Counted from the stretch's first letter, positions 49,235 to 60,914 are shown. The stretch: 64,000 nt of DNA from Streptococcus sp. HF-1907 (GCF_015594605.1 NZ_JADNQT010000007.1:1-64000); one strand, 5' to 3'. The notes: generated by a model from the letters alone, not told the origin. Made by a program: numbers and translations.

Positions 49235-50055
49235 TGACTTTGCAAGAACACATAATCAAAGAACTTGGCGTCAAACCACAAATTGATGCCAAAGAAGAAA
49301 TCCGTAAATCAATTGATTTTCTTAAGGCCTACATGCTCAAACACCCATTCTTGAAAACTTATGTTTTGGGAATTTCTGGTGGGCAAGATTCAAGCCTTTC
49401 AGGTCGTTTGGCACAGCTAGCTATGGAAGAACTCCGCGATGAAACAGGCAAAGATTATCAATTTGTTGCCATTCGTCTTCCGTTTGGTGTGCAGGCTGAT
49501 GAAGAGGATGCCCAACGTGCCCTTGACTTCATCAAACCTGATGTCAGCTTGACAATCAACATCAAAGAGGCAGTTGAAGGGCAGGTAGCTGCGCTCGCTG
49601 CTGCTGGTATTGAAGTATCGGACTTTAACAAAGGAAACATCAAAGCTCGTCAACGTATGATTAGTCAGTATGCTGTTGCGGGACAAATGGCTGGCGCTGT
49701 CATCGGAACAGACCATGCCGCAGAAAATATCACAGCCTTCTTCACAAAATACGGTGATGGCGGTGCCGATATTTTACCAATTTTCCGTCTCAACAAACGC
49801 CAAGGTAAACAATTACTAGCTGAGCTAGGCGCTGACAAACGATTGTACGAAAAAGTCCCAACAGCTGATCTGGAAGAAAACAAACCAGGAATCGCAGACG
49901 AAGTTGCCCTAGGTGTCACTTACAATGAAATCGATGATTACTTGGAAGGTAAAACAATTTCAGCACAAGCCCAAGAAACTATTGAAAACTGGTGGCGAAA
50001 AGGCGAACACAAACGTCACCTACCAATCACCATTTTTGATGATTTTTGGAAATGA
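49234..50055 (+). CDS. nadE: NH3-dependent NAD synthetase
   Basis: Amidates deamido-NAD, the last step of NAD synthesis. The 273-aa protein has the PP-loop [16 protein letters not shown] (about 46-61), [25 protein letters not shown] and [15 protein letters not shown]. It has no glutaminase domain, so it uses ammonia. Co-translated with pncB. Confidence 0.96.
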   Translation: MTLQEHIIKELGVKPQIDAKEEIRKSIDFLKAYMLKHPFLKTYVLGISGGQDSSLSGRLAQLAMEELRDETGKDYQFVAIRLPFGVQADEEDAQRALDFIKPDVSLTINIKEAVEGQVAALAAAGIEVSDFNKGNIKARQRMISQYAVAGQMAGAVIGTDHAAENITAFFTKYGDGGADILPIFRLNKRQGKQLLAELGADKRLYEKVPTADLEENKPGIADEVALGVTYNEIDDYLEGKTISAQAQETIENWWRKGEHKRHLPITIFDDFWK

Positions 50056-50069
50056 GAATAGCTATAAAG

Positions 50070-50102
50070 CAGACTTAAGGAGTTTCTTAAGTCTACTTTT
50101 TT
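50070..50102 (+). terminator. nadE terminator
   Basis: AGACTTAAG pairs with CTTAAGTCT, followed by ACTTTTTTA. Confidence 0.8.
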
Positions 50103-50172
50103 ATTTATGAAAACCGCTTGCATAAATTTTACGAAGAGATATAATAGAAAAGGAATAAGAATGGAGGATTTT

Positions 50173-51507
50173 ATGTCAGAATTATCAACACAATTTACTG
50201 ATAAACTTTTTGCGGATTATGAAGCTAACGCTAAATTCCGCGCAGTTGAAAATGCCGTTACTCATAACGGTCTTTTGAAATCATTGGAAACACGTCAAAG
50301 TGAAGTGGAAAACGACCATGTTTTCTCAATTGACTTGACCAAAGACGAAGTGGCTAATCAGAAAGCATCAGGTCGTTGCTGGATGTTTGCAGCACTCAAC
50401 ACTTTCCGCCACAAATTGATTTCAGAATTTAAATTGGAAAACTTTGAGTTGTCACAAGCCCACACTTTTTTCTGGGACAAATACGAAAAATCAAACTGGT
50501 TCTTAGAACAAGTGATTGCCACTGCTGACCAAGAGCTCGGTAGCCGTAAGGTTAAGTTCCTTTTGGACGTTCCCCAACAAGACGGTGGTCAATGGGATAT
50601 GGTCGTGGCTCTTTTTGAAAAATATGGTGTCGTACCAAAATCAGTTTACCCTGAATCCATTTCTTCAAGCGCCAGTCGCGAGCTCAACCAATACCTCAAC
50701 AAACTCTTGCGCCAAGATGCTCAGATTTTGCGCGAGCTCATTGCAGGCGGAGCAGATAGCACAGCCGTTCAAAGCAAAAAAGAAGCCCTTCTTCAAGAAA
50801 TCTTCAACTTCCTTGCTATGAACTTGGGTTTGCCACCACGCACTTTTGATTTTGCTTACCGTGATAAAGATAACAATTATCAAGCTGAAAAAAATATCAC
50901 ACCACAAGCCTTTTATGAAAAATACGTTGGTCTCAAATTGTCAGACTATGTTTCAGTTATCAATGCCCCAACAGCTGACAAACCTTATGGTAAATCTTAC
51001 ACGGTTGATATGCTTGGTAATGTCGTTGGTAGTCGTGCGGTTCGTTACATCAACCTTGATATGAAACGCTTCAAAGAGCTTGCTATCGCTCAAATGCAAC
51101 AAGGTGAGACTGTCTGGTTTGGTTCTGATGTCGGTCAAATTTCTGACCGTCAAAAAGGTATCCTTGCTACCAACACTTACGATTTTGGTGCTAGCATGGA
51201 CATCCAATTGACGCAAGATAAAGCTGGTCGTTTGGATTACAGCGAAAGCCTCATGACTCACGCCATGGTCTTGACGGGTGTCGATTTGGATGAAAATGGC
51301 AAAGCTGTCAAATGGAAAGTCGAAAATTCATGGGGAGACAAGGTTGGTCAAAAAGGCTACTTCGTTGCCTCTGACGCTTGGATGGACGAATACACTTACC
51401 AAATTGTTGTCCGCAAAGAATTGCTAACTGCCGAAGAATTAGCAGCTTATGAAGCAGAACCACAAGTTCTTGCACCATGGGATCCAATGGGAGCTTTGGC
51501 TAAATAA
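50173..51507 (+). CDS. pepC: Aminopeptidase C (peptidase C1B)
   Basis: Cytoplasmic bleomycin-hydrolase-type cysteine aminopeptidase that breaks down peptides. The 444-aa protein has the active cysteine in ASGRCWMFAALNTFRHK (about residue 70), the histidine in LMTHAMVLTG and the asparagine in VENSWGDKVG. ATG 50173 has GGAGG 6 bases upstream. TTGCAT and TATAAT (about 50115-50143) form its promoter. Confidence 0.95.
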   Translation: MSELSTQFTDKLFADYEANAKFRAVENAVTHNGLLKSLETRQSEVENDHVFSIDLTKDEVANQKASGRCWMFAALNTFRHKLISEFKLENFELSQAHTFFWDKYEKSNWFLEQVIATADQELGSRKVKFLLDVPQQDGGQWDMVVALFEKYGVVPKSVYPESISSSASRELNQYLNKLLRQDAQILRELIAGGADSTAVQSKKEALLQEIFNFLAMNLGLPPRTFDFAYRDKDNNYQAEKNITPQAFYEKYVGLKLSDYVSVINAPTADKPYGKSYTVDMLGNVVGSRAVRYINLDMKRFKELAIAQMQQGETVWFGSDVGQISDRQKGILATNTYDFGASMDIQLTQDKAGRLDYSESLMTHAMVLTGVDLDENGKAVKWKVENSWGDKVGQKGYFVASDAWMDEYTYQIVVRKELLTAEELAAYEAEPQVLAPWDPMGALAK

Positions 51508-51527
51508 GTCAATTATTGATGGATGAA

Positions 51528-51569
51528 ATGAAAAAGACTTGGAAATTTGCTTTTCCAAGTCTTTTTCAT
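51528..51569. terminator. 18-bp bidirectional terminator between pepC and pbp1A
   Basis: Arms 51528-51545 and 51552-51569 are perfectly complementary, with A and T tracts. It serves both convergent genes. Confidence 0.85.
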
Positions 51570-51570
51570 A

Positions 51571-53787
51571 TTAGTTATTAGAATTGGCATTATTATTATC
51601 TGTTGAGGAATCTGTTGTTCCTGAATCAACGGATGTATTGCCCTTGTCAGAGGTACTTGTTTCAGTTGTAGCATCACTACTTGAGGTTTCTGACGAACTA
51701 GATTTGGTATCATTATCAGAAGTTGCCTCTTCACTGGTAGTAGTCGTACTACTATAAAGATTATTGTACACAGATGATGTGTTGCTATTGGTTGTTTTGG
51801 TTCCACTTAAATAGTAATGACCACCACTTGCATAAAGACCACTAGGCATTGTGAAGTCTGTAGATCCACTACCAAAGTTTTGGTTTAGATAAAGCTGTGC
51901 TGCTTTATAAACATCTGATGCAACATTTAGCCCATCGCCGTAGATTGGTGTTAGACGATTCTTGTAACCTGTCCAAACAGCCATAGCATACTTATTGGTA
52001 TAGCCAACGAACATTTCATCAGGAGCCATGGTACCGACAACGCTATTATAGATGCCAGTGTTAGCTTGGACTTGAGCAAGTTCATCGTCTGAGTAGTTAG
52101 ATGTACCTGTTTTACCTGCCTGATAAACACCAGAAATAGCAGCATTTGTACCAGTACCGTATGTCAATACCGTTTTCATCATAGCGGTCATCATGTAAGC
52201 CGTTGTTTCTTTCATAGCACGCTTACCAGTTGCTGCATAGGTCTTGCTGGTATTATCGTTGAACTCAATTTTGTTAATATATTGAGGCTCATAGTAAGTA
52301 CCACCATTAGCGAAAGCGGCGTAAGCGGCAGCCATCTTGACACTGCTTGCTCCGTATTTACTATCTGATGAGCTGGTAGAGCTTGAAATAGCGTTAGAGT
52401 AGTAAAGCTCAGGATAATAGATGCCCAAACCTTCAAGGAAAGTTTTAGCTTCATCAAGACCGACGGCTTGTAGGGCTTTAACTGCGGGTACGTTACGAGA
52501 TTGTTGGATGGCTGTTTGAATAGTCATAGAGCCATAATATTGACGATCCCAGTTGTAAATCTGAGTTGATGTGCCAGGCCAATAAGTGATTGTGTCACTG
52601 GTAGTTGCAGCAGTGCTCTTATAAACACCGTTTTCAATAGCTGGCGCATAGTCAGTGATTGGTTTCATTGTTGATCCCCAGTCACGGTCGGTTAAGACAG
52701 CCTGATTGGTACCAAATGAAACAGAGGTATCCTGATTACGAGCACCCAATTGGGCAATGACATTACCATTTGATACATCAACGATGGTAGAAGCCACCTG
52801 CAAGTCAGAGTCAGGGTATGCAACATAAGTATCTGAATTATAGATGTCCCATAGATGCTGTTGCACGTCTGTGTTAACGTTTGTGTAAACTTTAAGACCA
52901 GCTGAGAAGATATCTTGTCCTGTTTTTGTCTTAACCTCTTCGATAACTTGTTTGAGGTAGTTATCAAGATATTTCGGATAAGTTGTACGCTCTGTTAAAG
53001 TTTGAAGACCATCTGTTACAGGAGTTGCAACTGCTTCTTTATATTGTTTCCTAGTGATATTTCCGTCTTCATACATTTCTTCCAAAACGGTATTACGACG
53101 TGTTGTTGCAGCATCAGCGTTAGTGTAAGGGTCATATTGACTAGGAGCTTGTGGAATACCAGCAAGTAGTGCCAATTGAGCGATTGACAAATCTTTCAAA
53201 TCTTTACCAAAGTAAGACTTGGCTGCTGTACGCATTCCATAGTTCCCATTTCCCATGTAAACCTTGTTGATGTAGAAGGTTAGAATTTCTTCTTTGGTGT
53301 ATTTACGTTCCATTTGAAGAGCTAGCCAAACTTCTTGGGCCTTACGCCTCATGGTTTGGTCAGATTCTTTGGTAGAGAAATAAGCTAATTTAATCAACTG
53401 TTGATCAAGGGTTGACCCACCTTGGGTAGAACTGCTTGTCAAGTTATGAAGGGCAGCTCCCATGATACGATAGATATCAATTCCGCGGTGTTTGAAGAAA
53501 CGCTTATCTTCAATAGAGGTGATAGCATTAACTAGATTAAGTGGAATGCTATCTGCACTAACGTTTTCACGTTTTTCTGAACCCAAGTCCGCAATCAGGT
53601 TATTACTGCTATCATAGACTAGACTGGAGTTGGTCGATTTGAGAGATTTCTCTGATAATTTTGGGGCATTGCTAATGTAGTAAGAAAAGAGTAGCCCACC
53701 AGAGATGATTCCAATAATGACCAGTCCCATGAAGATACCGAATCCGTATTTTAGTACCTTGAGAAATGTTTTCATTTTATGATTCAC
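51571..53787 (-). CDS. pbp1A: Penicillin-binding protein 1A
   Basis: Class A PBP with both glycosyltransferase and transpeptidase activity. The 738-aa protein has an N-terminal membrane segment (about 14-34), GT51 motifs ([12 protein letters not shown], about 92-103; [24 protein letters not shown]) and transpeptidase motifs STMK (in [10 protein letters not shown]), SRN (in QQSRNVPAV) and KTG (in [12 protein letters not shown]). A Ser/Thr/Asp/Asn-rich tail fills the last 70 residues. Overlaps recU by 11 bases, the conserved recU-pbp1A pair. Confidence 0.95.
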   Translation of the reverse strand: MNHKMKTFLKVLKYGFGIFMGLVIIGIISGGLLFSYYISNAPKLSEKSLKSTNSSLVYDSSNNLIADLGSEKRENVSADSIPLNLVNAITSIEDKRFFKHRGIDIYRIMGAALHNLTSSSTQGGSTLDQQLIKLAYFSTKESDQTMRRKAQEVWLALQMERKYTKEEILTFYINKVYMGNGNYGMRTAAKSYFGKDLKDLSIAQLALLAGIPQAPSQYDPYTNADAATTRRNTVLEEMYEDGNITRKQYKEAVATPVTDGLQTLTERTTYPKYLDNYLKQVIEEVKTKTGQDIFSAGLKVYTNVNTDVQQHLWDIYNSDTYVAYPDSDLQVASTIVDVSNGNVIAQLGARNQDTSVSFGTNQAVLTDRDWGSTMKPITDYAPAIENGVYKSTAATTSDTITYWPGTSTQIYNWDRQYYGSMTIQTAIQQSRNVPAVKALQAVGLDEAKTFLEGLGIYYPELYYSNAISSSTSSSDSKYGASSVKMAAAYAAFANGGTYYEPQYINKIEFNDNTSKTYAATGKRAMKETTAYMMTAMMKTVLTYGTGTNAAISGVYQAGKTGTSNYSDDELAQVQANTGIYNSVVGTMAPDEMFVGYTNKYAMAVWTGYKNRLTPIYGDGLNVASDVYKAAQLYLNQNFGSGSTDFTMPSGLYASGGHYYLSGTKTTNSNTSSVYNNLYSSTTTTSEEATSDNDTKSSSSETSSSDATTETSTSDKGNTSVDSGTTDSSTDNNNANSNN

Positions 53788-54373
53788 CGCCTAATAGTTT
53801 TTCTTCTATAACGTCTAAGTAAGGAACTTGAGGGATAGCCTCCTCTTTTACCAAGAAGCCATTTTTTTTGATATAATCAAGTGGCATTGATTTGGTGCCG
53901 TGATCAATCTGATAAAAAGCAATCAAATGCGAGGCTGGTAAAAGATAAGTTTCTTTTAGCGCAGAGAAGTGAAGGAGTACAAAGCAAATACCGTCTTGTT
54001 TAAGAACGTTAGCCATGTGCTCAATTTGGTGAGCATGAAAATTTTTCATAGGCATGGCTGTTTTTTGACGAGTTTCCTTAGCTTCAAAATCGACATAATG
54101 TCCTTTATAAACCCCAGAATAGTCAGTTGTTGATGCTTGTCTAAAGTAAGCCTCGACAATCTTAGCACGACTTCGCATAGGATAGTCGACCTTGACAATC
54201 TGAATTGGGGTTGGTTTTTTATGAATAACAGCTCGACCACGTGATAAATAGAAATCATTGGTGGCGTTTATAGCTGATTCAAAGGACATACCGCGATTAG
54301 CAAAATTAACCGTCTTTTTCTTAGTGTTGGTCTTTGCTGGTTTGCGAGTAAGATGATGAGGGTAATTAACCAT
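53777..54373 (-). CDS. recU: Holliday junction resolvase RecU
   Basis: Cuts four-way DNA junctions in recombination. The 198-aa protein has [35 protein letters not shown] at its start, and the nuclease core [17 protein letters not shown] (Asp, Glu-x-Lys, about residues 85-102). Upstream of and overlapping pbp1A on the same strand. Confidence 0.95.
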   Translation of the reverse strand: MVNYPHHLTRKPAKTNTKKKTVNFANRGMSFESAINATNDFYLSRGRAVIHKKPTPIQIVKVDYPMRSRAKIVEAYFRQASTTDYSGVYKGHYVDFEAKETRQKTAMPMKNFHAHQIEHMANVLKQDGICFVLLHFSALKETYLLPASHLIAFYQIDHGTKSMPLDYIKKNGFLVKEEAIPQVPYLDVIEEKLLGGES

Positions 54374-54448
54374 ATTTCTCCTAACATCATAAACTTAGTG
54401 CTATTAAAAGCACCACTATTATACCATAATTTTAGAGAGGACTACAAA

Positions 54449-54967
54449 TTGAAGACTACGATTCTGGTAACGGGTTACAAAAGTTTTGAACTTGGCATTT
54501 TCCAAGACAAGGATCCGAGAGTTTCTATCATTAAAAAAGCGATTCGAAAGGATTTTGAGCGCTATTTGGACGATGGTGCGGAGTGGTTTATTTTCATGGG
54601 GAATCTTGGCTTTGAGTATTGGGCGCTAGAAGTAGCAAAGGAATTGCAGAGCGACTATGATTTTCAGATTGCGACCATCTTTACATTTGAAAATCAGGGA
54701 GCCAATTGGAACGAAGCCAATCAAGAAAAATTAGCGGCTTTCAAGCAGGTCGATTTTGTCAAATACACCTATCCAAGCTATGAAAATCCATCGCAGTTTA
54801 GACAGTATAACCACTTTATGATTGCAAATACCGACGAGGCCTACATATTTTATAACCCGGAAAATGAGACAAATTTGAAATATCTACTTGCTCAGATGAC
54901 CGAAACACCAGGCTACGACATTCACTTTTTAACCTTTGACCGTTTGAATGAACTCTTAGAAGAGTAG
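54449..54967 (+). CDS. YpsA-like protein (DUF1273, SLOG superfamily)
   Basis: A 172-aa Rossmann-like protein. [12 protein letters not shown] (about 6-17) and [20 protein letters not shown] (glycine-containing nucleotide-pocket region) fit the family. In Bacillus and Staphylococcus YpsA affects cell division; the ligand is unknown. TTG 54449 is chosen because AGAGAGGA lies about 7 bases upstream and it gives the family N-terminus. Divergent from recU and close to gpsB, as in many Firmicutes. Confidence 0.85.
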   Translation: MKTTILVTGYKSFELGIFQDKDPRVSIIKKAIRKDFERYLDDGAEWFIFMGNLGFEYWALEVAKELQSDYDFQIATIFTFENQGANWNEANQEKLAAFKQVDFVKYTYPSYENPSQFRQYNHFMIANTDEAYIFYNPENETNLKYLLAQMTETPGYDIHFLTFDRLNELLEE

Positions 54968-55091
54968 AATGACCTTTTTCATTTTGATAACGTTTCTGCT
55001 TGATTTTTTCGTTTATTTTAGGTATCATTTATACTGTTATAAAATGTTTAAAATGTAATATAACGGCGATTTGACCAGTTTGGAGAATAGA

Positions 55092-55427
55092 ATGGCAAGT
55101 ATTATTTATAGCCCAAAAGATATTTTTGAGCAAGATTTTAAGAACAGTATGCGCGGGTATGATAAAAAAGAAGTTGACGAATTTCTTGATAATGTTATCA
55201 AAGATTACGAGAGTTATATTGAGCAACTTGAAAATCTACAAGCGGAAAATAATCGTTTAAAGCAACAACTTAAGGAGAAAACACCATCAACTCCGCTTCG
55301 TTCAACAGTAGGGTCTTCAGTGTTGGAACCTCATCAGCCAGTCACACAATCAGCAACTAACTTTGATATTTTGAAGCGTATCAGTCGCTTGGAAAAGGAA
55401 GTTTTTGGCAAACAGATTGTCGAGTAG
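55092..55427 (+). CDS. gpsB: Cell division regulator GpsB
   Basis: DivIVA-like scaffold that links peripheral and septal wall synthesis and binds PBPs. The 111-aa protein has the DivIVA N-domain [37 protein letters not shown] (about 5-42) and a coiled coil (about 45-68), then a linker and the C-terminal [16 protein letters not shown] trimerisation helix. ATG 55092 has GGAG 7 bases upstream. Confidence 0.95.
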   Translation: MASIIYSPKDIFEQDFKNSMRGYDKKEVDEFLDNVIKDYESYIEQLENLQAENNRLKQQLKEKTPSTPLRSTVGSSVLEPHQPVTQSATNFDILKRISRLEKEVFGKQIVE

Positions 55428-55434
55428 AGGCAAT

Positions 55435-55816
55435 GTGCAATTTTTGGATAATCGCGTGATGGATTACCATCATGAGGAAAGTCCATGCTAGCACTGGCTG
55501 TGATGCCGGTAGTGTTTGTGCTAGGCGAATCAATAAGCCTAGGGAGGTAGCGATACCTTACGGCAAGCGAACGAGCTAAGTCTTCGGATATGCTTTAATA
55601 GCTTTGAAAAGTGCCACAGTGACGTAGTTTCTAGGGAAACTTAGGAAGTGGAACGCGGTAAACCCCTCAAGCTAGCAACCCAAACTTTGGTAGGGGCACG
55701 GGATAGTAGGAAGCAGAACAATCTATCCTGACTGTTTTACAGTAGACAGATGATTATCGAAGGAGGCAAGTTCCTAGTTGCCTCTGGAACAAAACATGGC
55801 TTACAGAAAATTGCAT
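55435..55816 (+). ncRNA. rnpB: RNase P RNA (type B)
   Basis: The ends GTGCAATTTT (55435 on) and AAAATTGCAT (to about 55815) pair as helix P1. Conserved blocks include GAGGAAAGTCCATGCTAGCAC (CR-I, about 55474-55494), CGAACGAGCTAAG-type and the late GGCACGGGATAG-type regions, and the order matches streptococcal rnpB between gpsB and the THUMP methyltransferase. It partners RnpA encoded at 6624. Confidence 0.93.
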
Positions 55817-55826
55817 AATAGGTTTC

Positions 55827-55858
55827 AGGCTGGGATTACAAATCTCAGCCCATTTTTA
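55827..55858 (+). terminator. rnpB terminator
   Basis: GGCTGGGATT pairs with AATCTCAGCC (one G-T) around ACA, followed by CATTTTTAA. Confidence 0.75.
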
Positions 55859-55898
55859 AGTTTAAAAGTAGATTGAGTATCAGAAATCAGAGGAAAAT

Positions 55899-57056
55899 AT
55901 GAAAGAACAGTTTAAATTAGTTGCGACAGCTGCCGCTGGTCTAGAAGCGGTGGTCGGCAAAGAAATTCGCAACATGGGTATTGATTGTCAGGTCGAAAAT
56001 GGGAAGGTCGTTTTTGAAGGAAATGTAAAGACTATTGCTGAGACCAATCTTTGGTTGCGCGCAGCTGATCGTGTGAAAATTGTTGTCGGTGAATTTTCGG
56101 CGCGCACTTTTGAAGAATTGTTTCAAGGTGTGTTTGCCTTGGATTGGGAAAATTACTTGCCACTCGGAGCCAAGTTTCCTATTTCCAAAGCCAAATGTGT
56201 TAAATCAAAATTGCATAACGAGCCAAGTGTTCAGGCCATTTCTAAAAAAGCGGTGGTGAAAAAGCTTCAAAAAGTTTACCATCGCCCAGAAGGTGTTCCT
56301 TTACAAGAAAACGGAGCTGAATTTAAAATCGAAGTTTCTATTTTGAAGGATAAGGCGACGGTTATGATTGATACGACCGGCTCAAGCCTTTTTAAACGCG
56401 GTTACCGTACGGAAAAAGGTGGCGCACCGATTAAGGAAAATATGGCTGCCGCTATTATCGAGCTGTCTAACTGGTTCCCAGACAAGCCTTTCATTGACCC
56501 AACATGCGGTTCTGGAACCTTCTGTATTGAAGCTGCCATGATTGGAATGAATATTGCTCCTGGATTTAATCGTGATTTTGCTTTTGAAGAATGGAACTGG
56601 GTTGATAAAGACCTTGTCCAAGCTGTTCGCGATGAAGCAGAAAGCAAGGCTGATTATGATGTCGAACTTGATATTTCAGGATTTGATATTGATGGTCGTA
56701 TGGTTGAGATTGCCAAGCAAAACGCTGAAGAGGCTGGACTCGGAGATGTTATCAAATTGAAACAAATGCGTCTGCAGGACCTCCGAACAGACAAAATTAA
56801 CGGGGTTATTATTTCAAATCCACCTTATGGGGAGCGACTTCTGGATGACAAAGCAGTTGATGTTTTGTATAATGAAATGGGACAGACCTTCGCTCCGCTT
56901 AAAACATGGAGTAAGTTTATCCTGACCAGCGATGAAGGGTTCGAGAAAAAATACGGAGCTCAAGCTGATAAAAAACGTAAATTGTATAACGGTACTTTGA
57001 GAGTTGATTTGTACCAATATTATGGCGAACGTGTGAAACGCCAAGTGAAGCAATAA
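55899..57056 (+). CDS. THUMP-domain RNA methyltransferase (YpsC/RlmL-N type)
   Basis: A 385-aa SAM-dependent methyltransferase, probably making m2G in 23S rRNA. The THUMP domain covers about residues 45-155; the catalytic part has FIDPTCGSGTFCIEAAMIGMNIAPG (SAM site, about 196-220) and the NPPYGERL motif (about 307-314) typical of N2-guanine enzymes. AGAGGAAAA precedes the start. mapZ follows after 9 bases, a pairing conserved in streptococci. Confidence 0.9.
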   Translation: MKEQFKLVATAAAGLEAVVGKEIRNMGIDCQVENGKVVFEGNVKTIAETNLWLRAADRVKIVVGEFSARTFEELFQGVFALDWENYLPLGAKFPISKAKCVKSKLHNEPSVQAISKKAVVKKLQKVYHRPEGVPLQENGAEFKIEVSILKDKATVMIDTTGSSLFKRGYRTEKGGAPIKENMAAAIIELSNWFPDKPFIDPTCGSGTFCIEAAMIGMNIAPGFNRDFAFEEWNWVDKDLVQAVRDEAESKADYDVELDISGFDIDGRMVEIAKQNAEEAGLGDVIKLKQMRLQDLRTDKINGVIISNPPYGERLLDDKAVDVLYNEMGQTFAPLKTWSKFILTSDEGFEKKYGAQADKKRKLYNGTLRVDLYQYYGERVKRQVKQ

Positions 57057-57065
57057 GGAGAGGGC

Positions 57066-58568
57066 ATGTCAGACGAAAATAAGACGTCTTCAGTTACTCC
57101 AGAACATGAAGGCATTGATTTTAAGGAAGCACAAAATATGACCGTTGGTGATGCTATGCGTAAGGAATCAGAGCTTAAAGCGGGCGTGACAGAGGAAGAT
57201 AGTGTTTTAGATAAGTATATCAAACAGCATAGAGAAGAGGTTGCCTCGCAAAAATTTGAGGCTAAGGCAACTGATTTTGAGCAATTAGACACAGCAGCTT
57301 TAGATGTCTTCATTCAAAAACAACGCGAAGAATTATCGCAACTAATGGCTGAGGATGAGGAACAAGCAGAGGAAGAGAACTCAGCAGAAGAAGTTTCAAC
57401 CGACAGTGAAGAGACTCCATCTGATATTCCAGTCAATGAGGATAGTGAACCTGCGGAAGTTGACAAGGTTGTGGAAGAGGAAACTGACCTCGCAGAAGAG
57501 ATTCCTCTTCCAAATGATGAGGAAGTCAGTGAGACTGCTGTACCAACTGAACCAAATGAGACCATCGCTTTAGCAACTGCAGATGCTAATCAACCTCTCT
57601 ATAAAAATAAACGAGTGATTATAGGCTCGCTGGTTGCTTTAGTACTTGCCATTTTTGGTGGCGCTTATGGATTGAATAAGATGACTGAGTCTAGCCAAAC
57701 GGCTACTTCATCGTCATCAACAATGAGTAAATCTTCAACCTCTACAAGCAAGTCCTCATCAACCAGTAAGAAAGCAGCTACTGCCAAGAAAAATGCGCAA
57801 GCTTTTACAGATTTGTATAAAACTTTCTTCACGGATTCAGAGCAGACAAAACTTAAAAACAGCGAATTTGGTAATTTATCGAAATTGGAAGAAGCACTCA
57901 AAAAGCTTGAGAAAACAAGCTATTACGATGATGCTAAAAGTAAGTATGATAGCTTGAACCGCCAAATTTCAGCTATTCAAGCTGTGAATGCCAAATTTAA
58001 TGCTGATGTCATCGTTGATGGTAATAAGGTGGATGGAATGGCTAAAAGTGATGCTAATTTTGATGATTTAGCAAGTAGCGTTCTCAATACTGGTAATGCT
58101 AGTCTTGATAGTTTGTTGCAATCAGCAATTTCCACTGGCCGTGACCAGCTATCTGCGGCTGCTGGTGATACTAGCCAAAGTCAAGCAGAGCAATCCACAG
58201 CAACTTCATCAGCTCAGTCCTCTGCAAGTACAGGAACAACAACTGATACTGCGACAGCTTCACAATCAAGTTCAGTCAATCTTGAACGTAGCCGTAGCCG
58301 TGTTCCTTACAATGATTCTGCGATTGCAGATACCTCAAATGCTGCTTGGACTTTTTCTTCAGGTGTTCTTGAAAAAATTGTGGCAACAGCGCAAGCGCGT
58401 GGTTATATCCAAGGAAATAATTACATCCTTGAACCTGTCAATATTATCAATGGCAATGGTTATTACAATATGTTTAAACCAGATGGTACATACCTCTTCT
58501 CAATCAATGCCAAGACAGGATATTTCGTTGGGAATGCGCCAGGTAATGCAGACAGTCTTGATTACTAA
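57066..58568 (+). CDS. mapZ: Mid-cell-anchored protein Z
   Basis: Streptococcal division-site marker that forms rings and places FtsZ; also called LocZ. The 500-aa protein has a long acidic cytoplasmic part (about 1-182) with the conserved TVGDAMRKESELKAG and VLDKYIKQHREEVASQ, threonines near FEQLDTAALDVF where StkP usually acts, one membrane segment (about 184-204, IIGSLVALVLAIFGGAYGL), a Ser/Thr linker, an extracellular helical domain (about 240-370), a second Ser/Thr linker, and the conserved C-terminal wall-binding domain starting near RSRSRVPYNDSAIA. Confidence 0.93.
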   Translation: MSDENKTSSVTPEHEGIDFKEAQNMTVGDAMRKESELKAGVTEEDSVLDKYIKQHREEVASQKFEAKATDFEQLDTAALDVFIQKQREELSQLMAEDEEQAEEENSAEEVSTDSEETPSDIPVNEDSEPAEVDKVVEEETDLAEEIPLPNDEEVSETAVPTEPNETIALATADANQPLYKNKRVIIGSLVALVLAIFGGAYGLNKMTESSQTATSSSSTMSKSSTSTSKSSSTSKKAATAKKNAQAFTDLYKTFFTDSEQTKLKNSEFGNLSKLEEALKKLEKTSYYDDAKSKYDSLNRQISAIQAVNAKFNADVIVDGNKVDGMAKSDANFDDLASSVLNTGNASLDSLLQSAISTGRDQLSAAAGDTSQSQAEQSTATSSAQSSASTGTTTDTATASQSSSVNLERSRSRVPYNDSAIADTSNAAWTFSSGVLEKIVATAQARGYIQGNNYILEPVNIINGNGYYNMFKPDGTYLFSINAKTGYFVGNAPGNADSLDY

Positions 58569-58573
58569 TAAAA

Positions 58574-58602
58574 AATAAGTTAGGCAATTTGCCTAGCTTA
58601 TT
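58574..58602. terminator. Bidirectional terminator between mapZ and luxS
   Basis: AATAAGTTAGGC pairs with GCCTAGCTTATT (one G-T) around AATTT. Confidence 0.75.
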
Positions 58603-58623
58603 TGCTTGTTCTGAAAAATGAAA

Positions 58624-59106
58624 TTAAACAAGATGGCGTTCGAAGGCATCGTCTGAGATACCGTTAGCCAAGATGAGTTTTGCCCATTCACGTGCTGAAT
58701 GAAGGCTGTGGTCTTTGTAGTTACCGCATGATTCGATGGTTGTTCCAGGAACGTCTTCCCAGGTCACAGTGGTAGCGATAGCTTCAAGGCTCGATTTAAG
58801 CACTTTAGCAATTGTTGTTGAATCGTGTTTGCCCCACATGATGAGGTGGAAACCGGTACGGCAACCAAATGGTGAGCAATCAATCATGCCATCGATGCGT
58901 TCGCGAATGAGTTTGGCAAGTAAGTGTTCGATGGTGTGAAGACCAGCGGTATCAATAGCGTTTTCGTTTGGTTGGATGAGGCGGATGTCAAAGTTGGTAA
59001 TTACGTCACCAACAGGTCCGGTCTCTTCAGAAATCAAACGAACGTAAGGTGCCTTAACGGCAGTATGGTCGAGTTCAAAACTTTCGACAACGATTTCTTT
59101 AGTCAT
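58624..59106 (-). CDS. luxS: S-ribosylhomocysteine lyase
   Basis: Cleaves S-ribosylhomocysteine to homocysteine and the autoinducer-2 precursor; part of the methyl cycle. The 160-aa protein has the metal motif HTIEH (in [12 protein letters not shown], about 56-60), the catalytic cysteine in [13 protein letters not shown] and the third metal ligand in SCGNYKDHS. Divergent from rny. Confidence 0.96.
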   Translation of the reverse strand: MTKEIVVESFELDHTAVKAPYVRLISEETGPVGDVITNFDIRLIQPNENAIDTAGLHTIEHLLAKLIRERIDGMIDCSPFGCRTGFHLIMWGKHDSTTIAKVLKSSLEAIATTVTWEDVPGTTIESCGNYKDHSLHSAREWAKLILANGISDDAFERHLV

Positions 59107-59302
59107 GGTAATTCTCCTTTTTATAGCACAGCTTGGAAGTGCTGACTGTCAGCGCCAGCTCATTTTCCAAAAACATTATCTGCCTTTATCATACCATACC
59201 ACAAATGGCATGACAATTTTAAATTGTGAAAACGCCTTTTTTATGGTAAACTTAAAGATGGACTTTCGTTTGGGAAATCCAATAGAAATTAGAGGTACAG
59301 AC

Positions 59303-60910
59303 ATGTTAAATATTGTTTTAGCGATTGTTTGTGCTCTCATTGGTTTGATTGTCGGTTATGCAGTGATTTCGACGCGATTGAAATCGGCTAAAGAAGCTGC
59401 AGAGCTGACTCTTCTTAATGCAGAACAGGATGCTGTTAACCTTCGTGGACAGGCTGAATTAGAGGCTGAGCACGTGCGTAAAACGGCAGAGCGTGAAAGC
59501 AAGGCTCAGAAAAAAGAGTTGTTGCTGGAAGCTAAGGAAGAGGCTAGAAAGTATCGTGAGGAGATTGAAAAGGAATTTAAATCTGAAAGACAAGAGTTGA
59601 AGAAAATGGAATCACGTTTGGCAGAACGTGCCGTGACCCTTGATCGTAAGGATGAAAATCTATCTGATAAAGAAAAGTCGTTAGACAGCAAAGAACAGAG
59701 TCTCACAGATAAATCTAGACATATCGATGAGCGTGAACAAAACATCGCTAGTTTAGAAATGAAAAAAGCTGAAGAGTTGGAGCGAGTGGCAGAGCTCAGC
59801 CAGTCTGAAGCTAGAGAAATTATTTTAGCTAACACGGAAAAAGATTTGACCCACGACATTGCGACCCGCATTAAAGAGGCGGAGCGTGAAGTTAAGGATA
59901 AATCTGACAAGATTGCTAAGAATCTGCTTGCGCAAGCCATGCAACGTTTGGCTGGTGATTATGTGACGGAACAGACTATCACAACGGTTCACCTGCCTGA
60001 CGATAGTATGAAAGGGCGTATTATTGGGCGCGAGGGTCGTAATATTCGTACCCTTGAGAGCTTGACAGGGATTGATGTTATCATTGATGATACACCTGAA
60101 GTCGTTGTTCTATCAGGTTTTGACCCAATTCGTCGTGAAATTGCTCGTATGACCTTGGAATCTCTTATCCAAGATGGACGCATTCATCCAGCTCGTATCG
60201 AAGAATTGGTTGAGAAAAATCGTCTTGAAATGGATCACCGCATTCGTGAATATGGTGAAGCAGCAGCCTTTGAAATTGGGGTGCCAAACCTTCATCCAGA
60301 CCTCATCAAGATTATGGGACGCTTGCAGTTCCGTACATCTTATGGTCAAAATGTCCTTCGCCACTCCGTTGAAGTTGGTAAATTAGCTGGTATCCTTGCT
60401 GGTGAGCTTGGGGAAAATGTTGACCTTGCCCGTCGTGCAGGTTTCCTTCATGACATGGGGAAAGCCATTGACCGTGAGGTCGAAGGTAGCCACGTTGAAA
60501 TCGGAACGGAGTTTGCTCGCAAGTACAAAGAACATCCAGTAGTTGTTAATACCATTGCCAGCCACCACGGGGATGTTGAACCAGAATCAGTTATTGCCGT
60601 CCTTGTTGCAGCAGCTGATGCCCTCAGTTCCGCCCGTCCAGGTGCTCGTAATGAGTCAATGGAAAACCACATCAAACGTCTCCGTGATTTGGAAGAGATT
60701 GCGACTAGCTTTGACGGCGTGCAAAATGCTTACGCCCTTCAAGCAGGTCGTGAAATCCGCATTATGGTTCAGCCGGGTAAGGTTTCAGACGACCAAGTGG
60801 TTATTCTTTCTCATAAAGTACGTGAACAAATTGAACAAAACTTGGATTATCCAGGAAATATCAAAGTCACAGTTATCCGTGAAATGCGTGCTGTTGACTA
60901 TGCGAAATAA
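59303..60910 (+). CDS. rny: Ribonuclease Y
   Basis: Membrane-bound endoribonuclease that starts mRNA decay. The 535-aa protein has an N-terminal membrane helix (about 3-22), a long coiled coil (about 30-190), a KH domain ([25 protein letters not shown], about 235-260) and an HD domain with [11 protein letters not shown] and [13 protein letters not shown] 59303 follows AGAGGT; the frame is open upstream but overlaps the luxS promoter side and lacks a membrane-helix start. Confidence 0.95.
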   Translation: MLNIVLAIVCALIGLIVGYAVISTRLKSAKEAAELTLLNAEQDAVNLRGQAELEAEHVRKTAERESKAQKKELLLEAKEEARKYREEIEKEFKSERQELKKMESRLAERAVTLDRKDENLSDKEKSLDSKEQSLTDKSRHIDEREQNIASLEMKKAEELERVAELSQSEAREIILANTEKDLTHDIATRIKEAEREVKDKSDKIAKNLLAQAMQRLAGDYVTEQTITTVHLPDDSMKGRIIGREGRNIRTLESLTGIDVIIDDTPEVVVLSGFDPIRREIARMTLESLIQDGRIHPARIEELVEKNRLEMDHRIREYGEAAAFEIGVPNLHPDLIKIMGRLQFRTSYGQNVLRHSVEVGKLAGILAGELGENVDLARRAGFLHDMGKAIDREVEGSHVEIGTEFARKYKEHPVVVNTIASHHGDVEPESVIAVLVAAADALSSARPGARNESMENHIKRLRDLEEIATSFDGVQNAYALQAGREIRIMVQPGKVSDDQVVILSHKVREQIEQNLDYPGNIKVTVIREMRAVDYAK

Positions 60911-60914
60911 GATT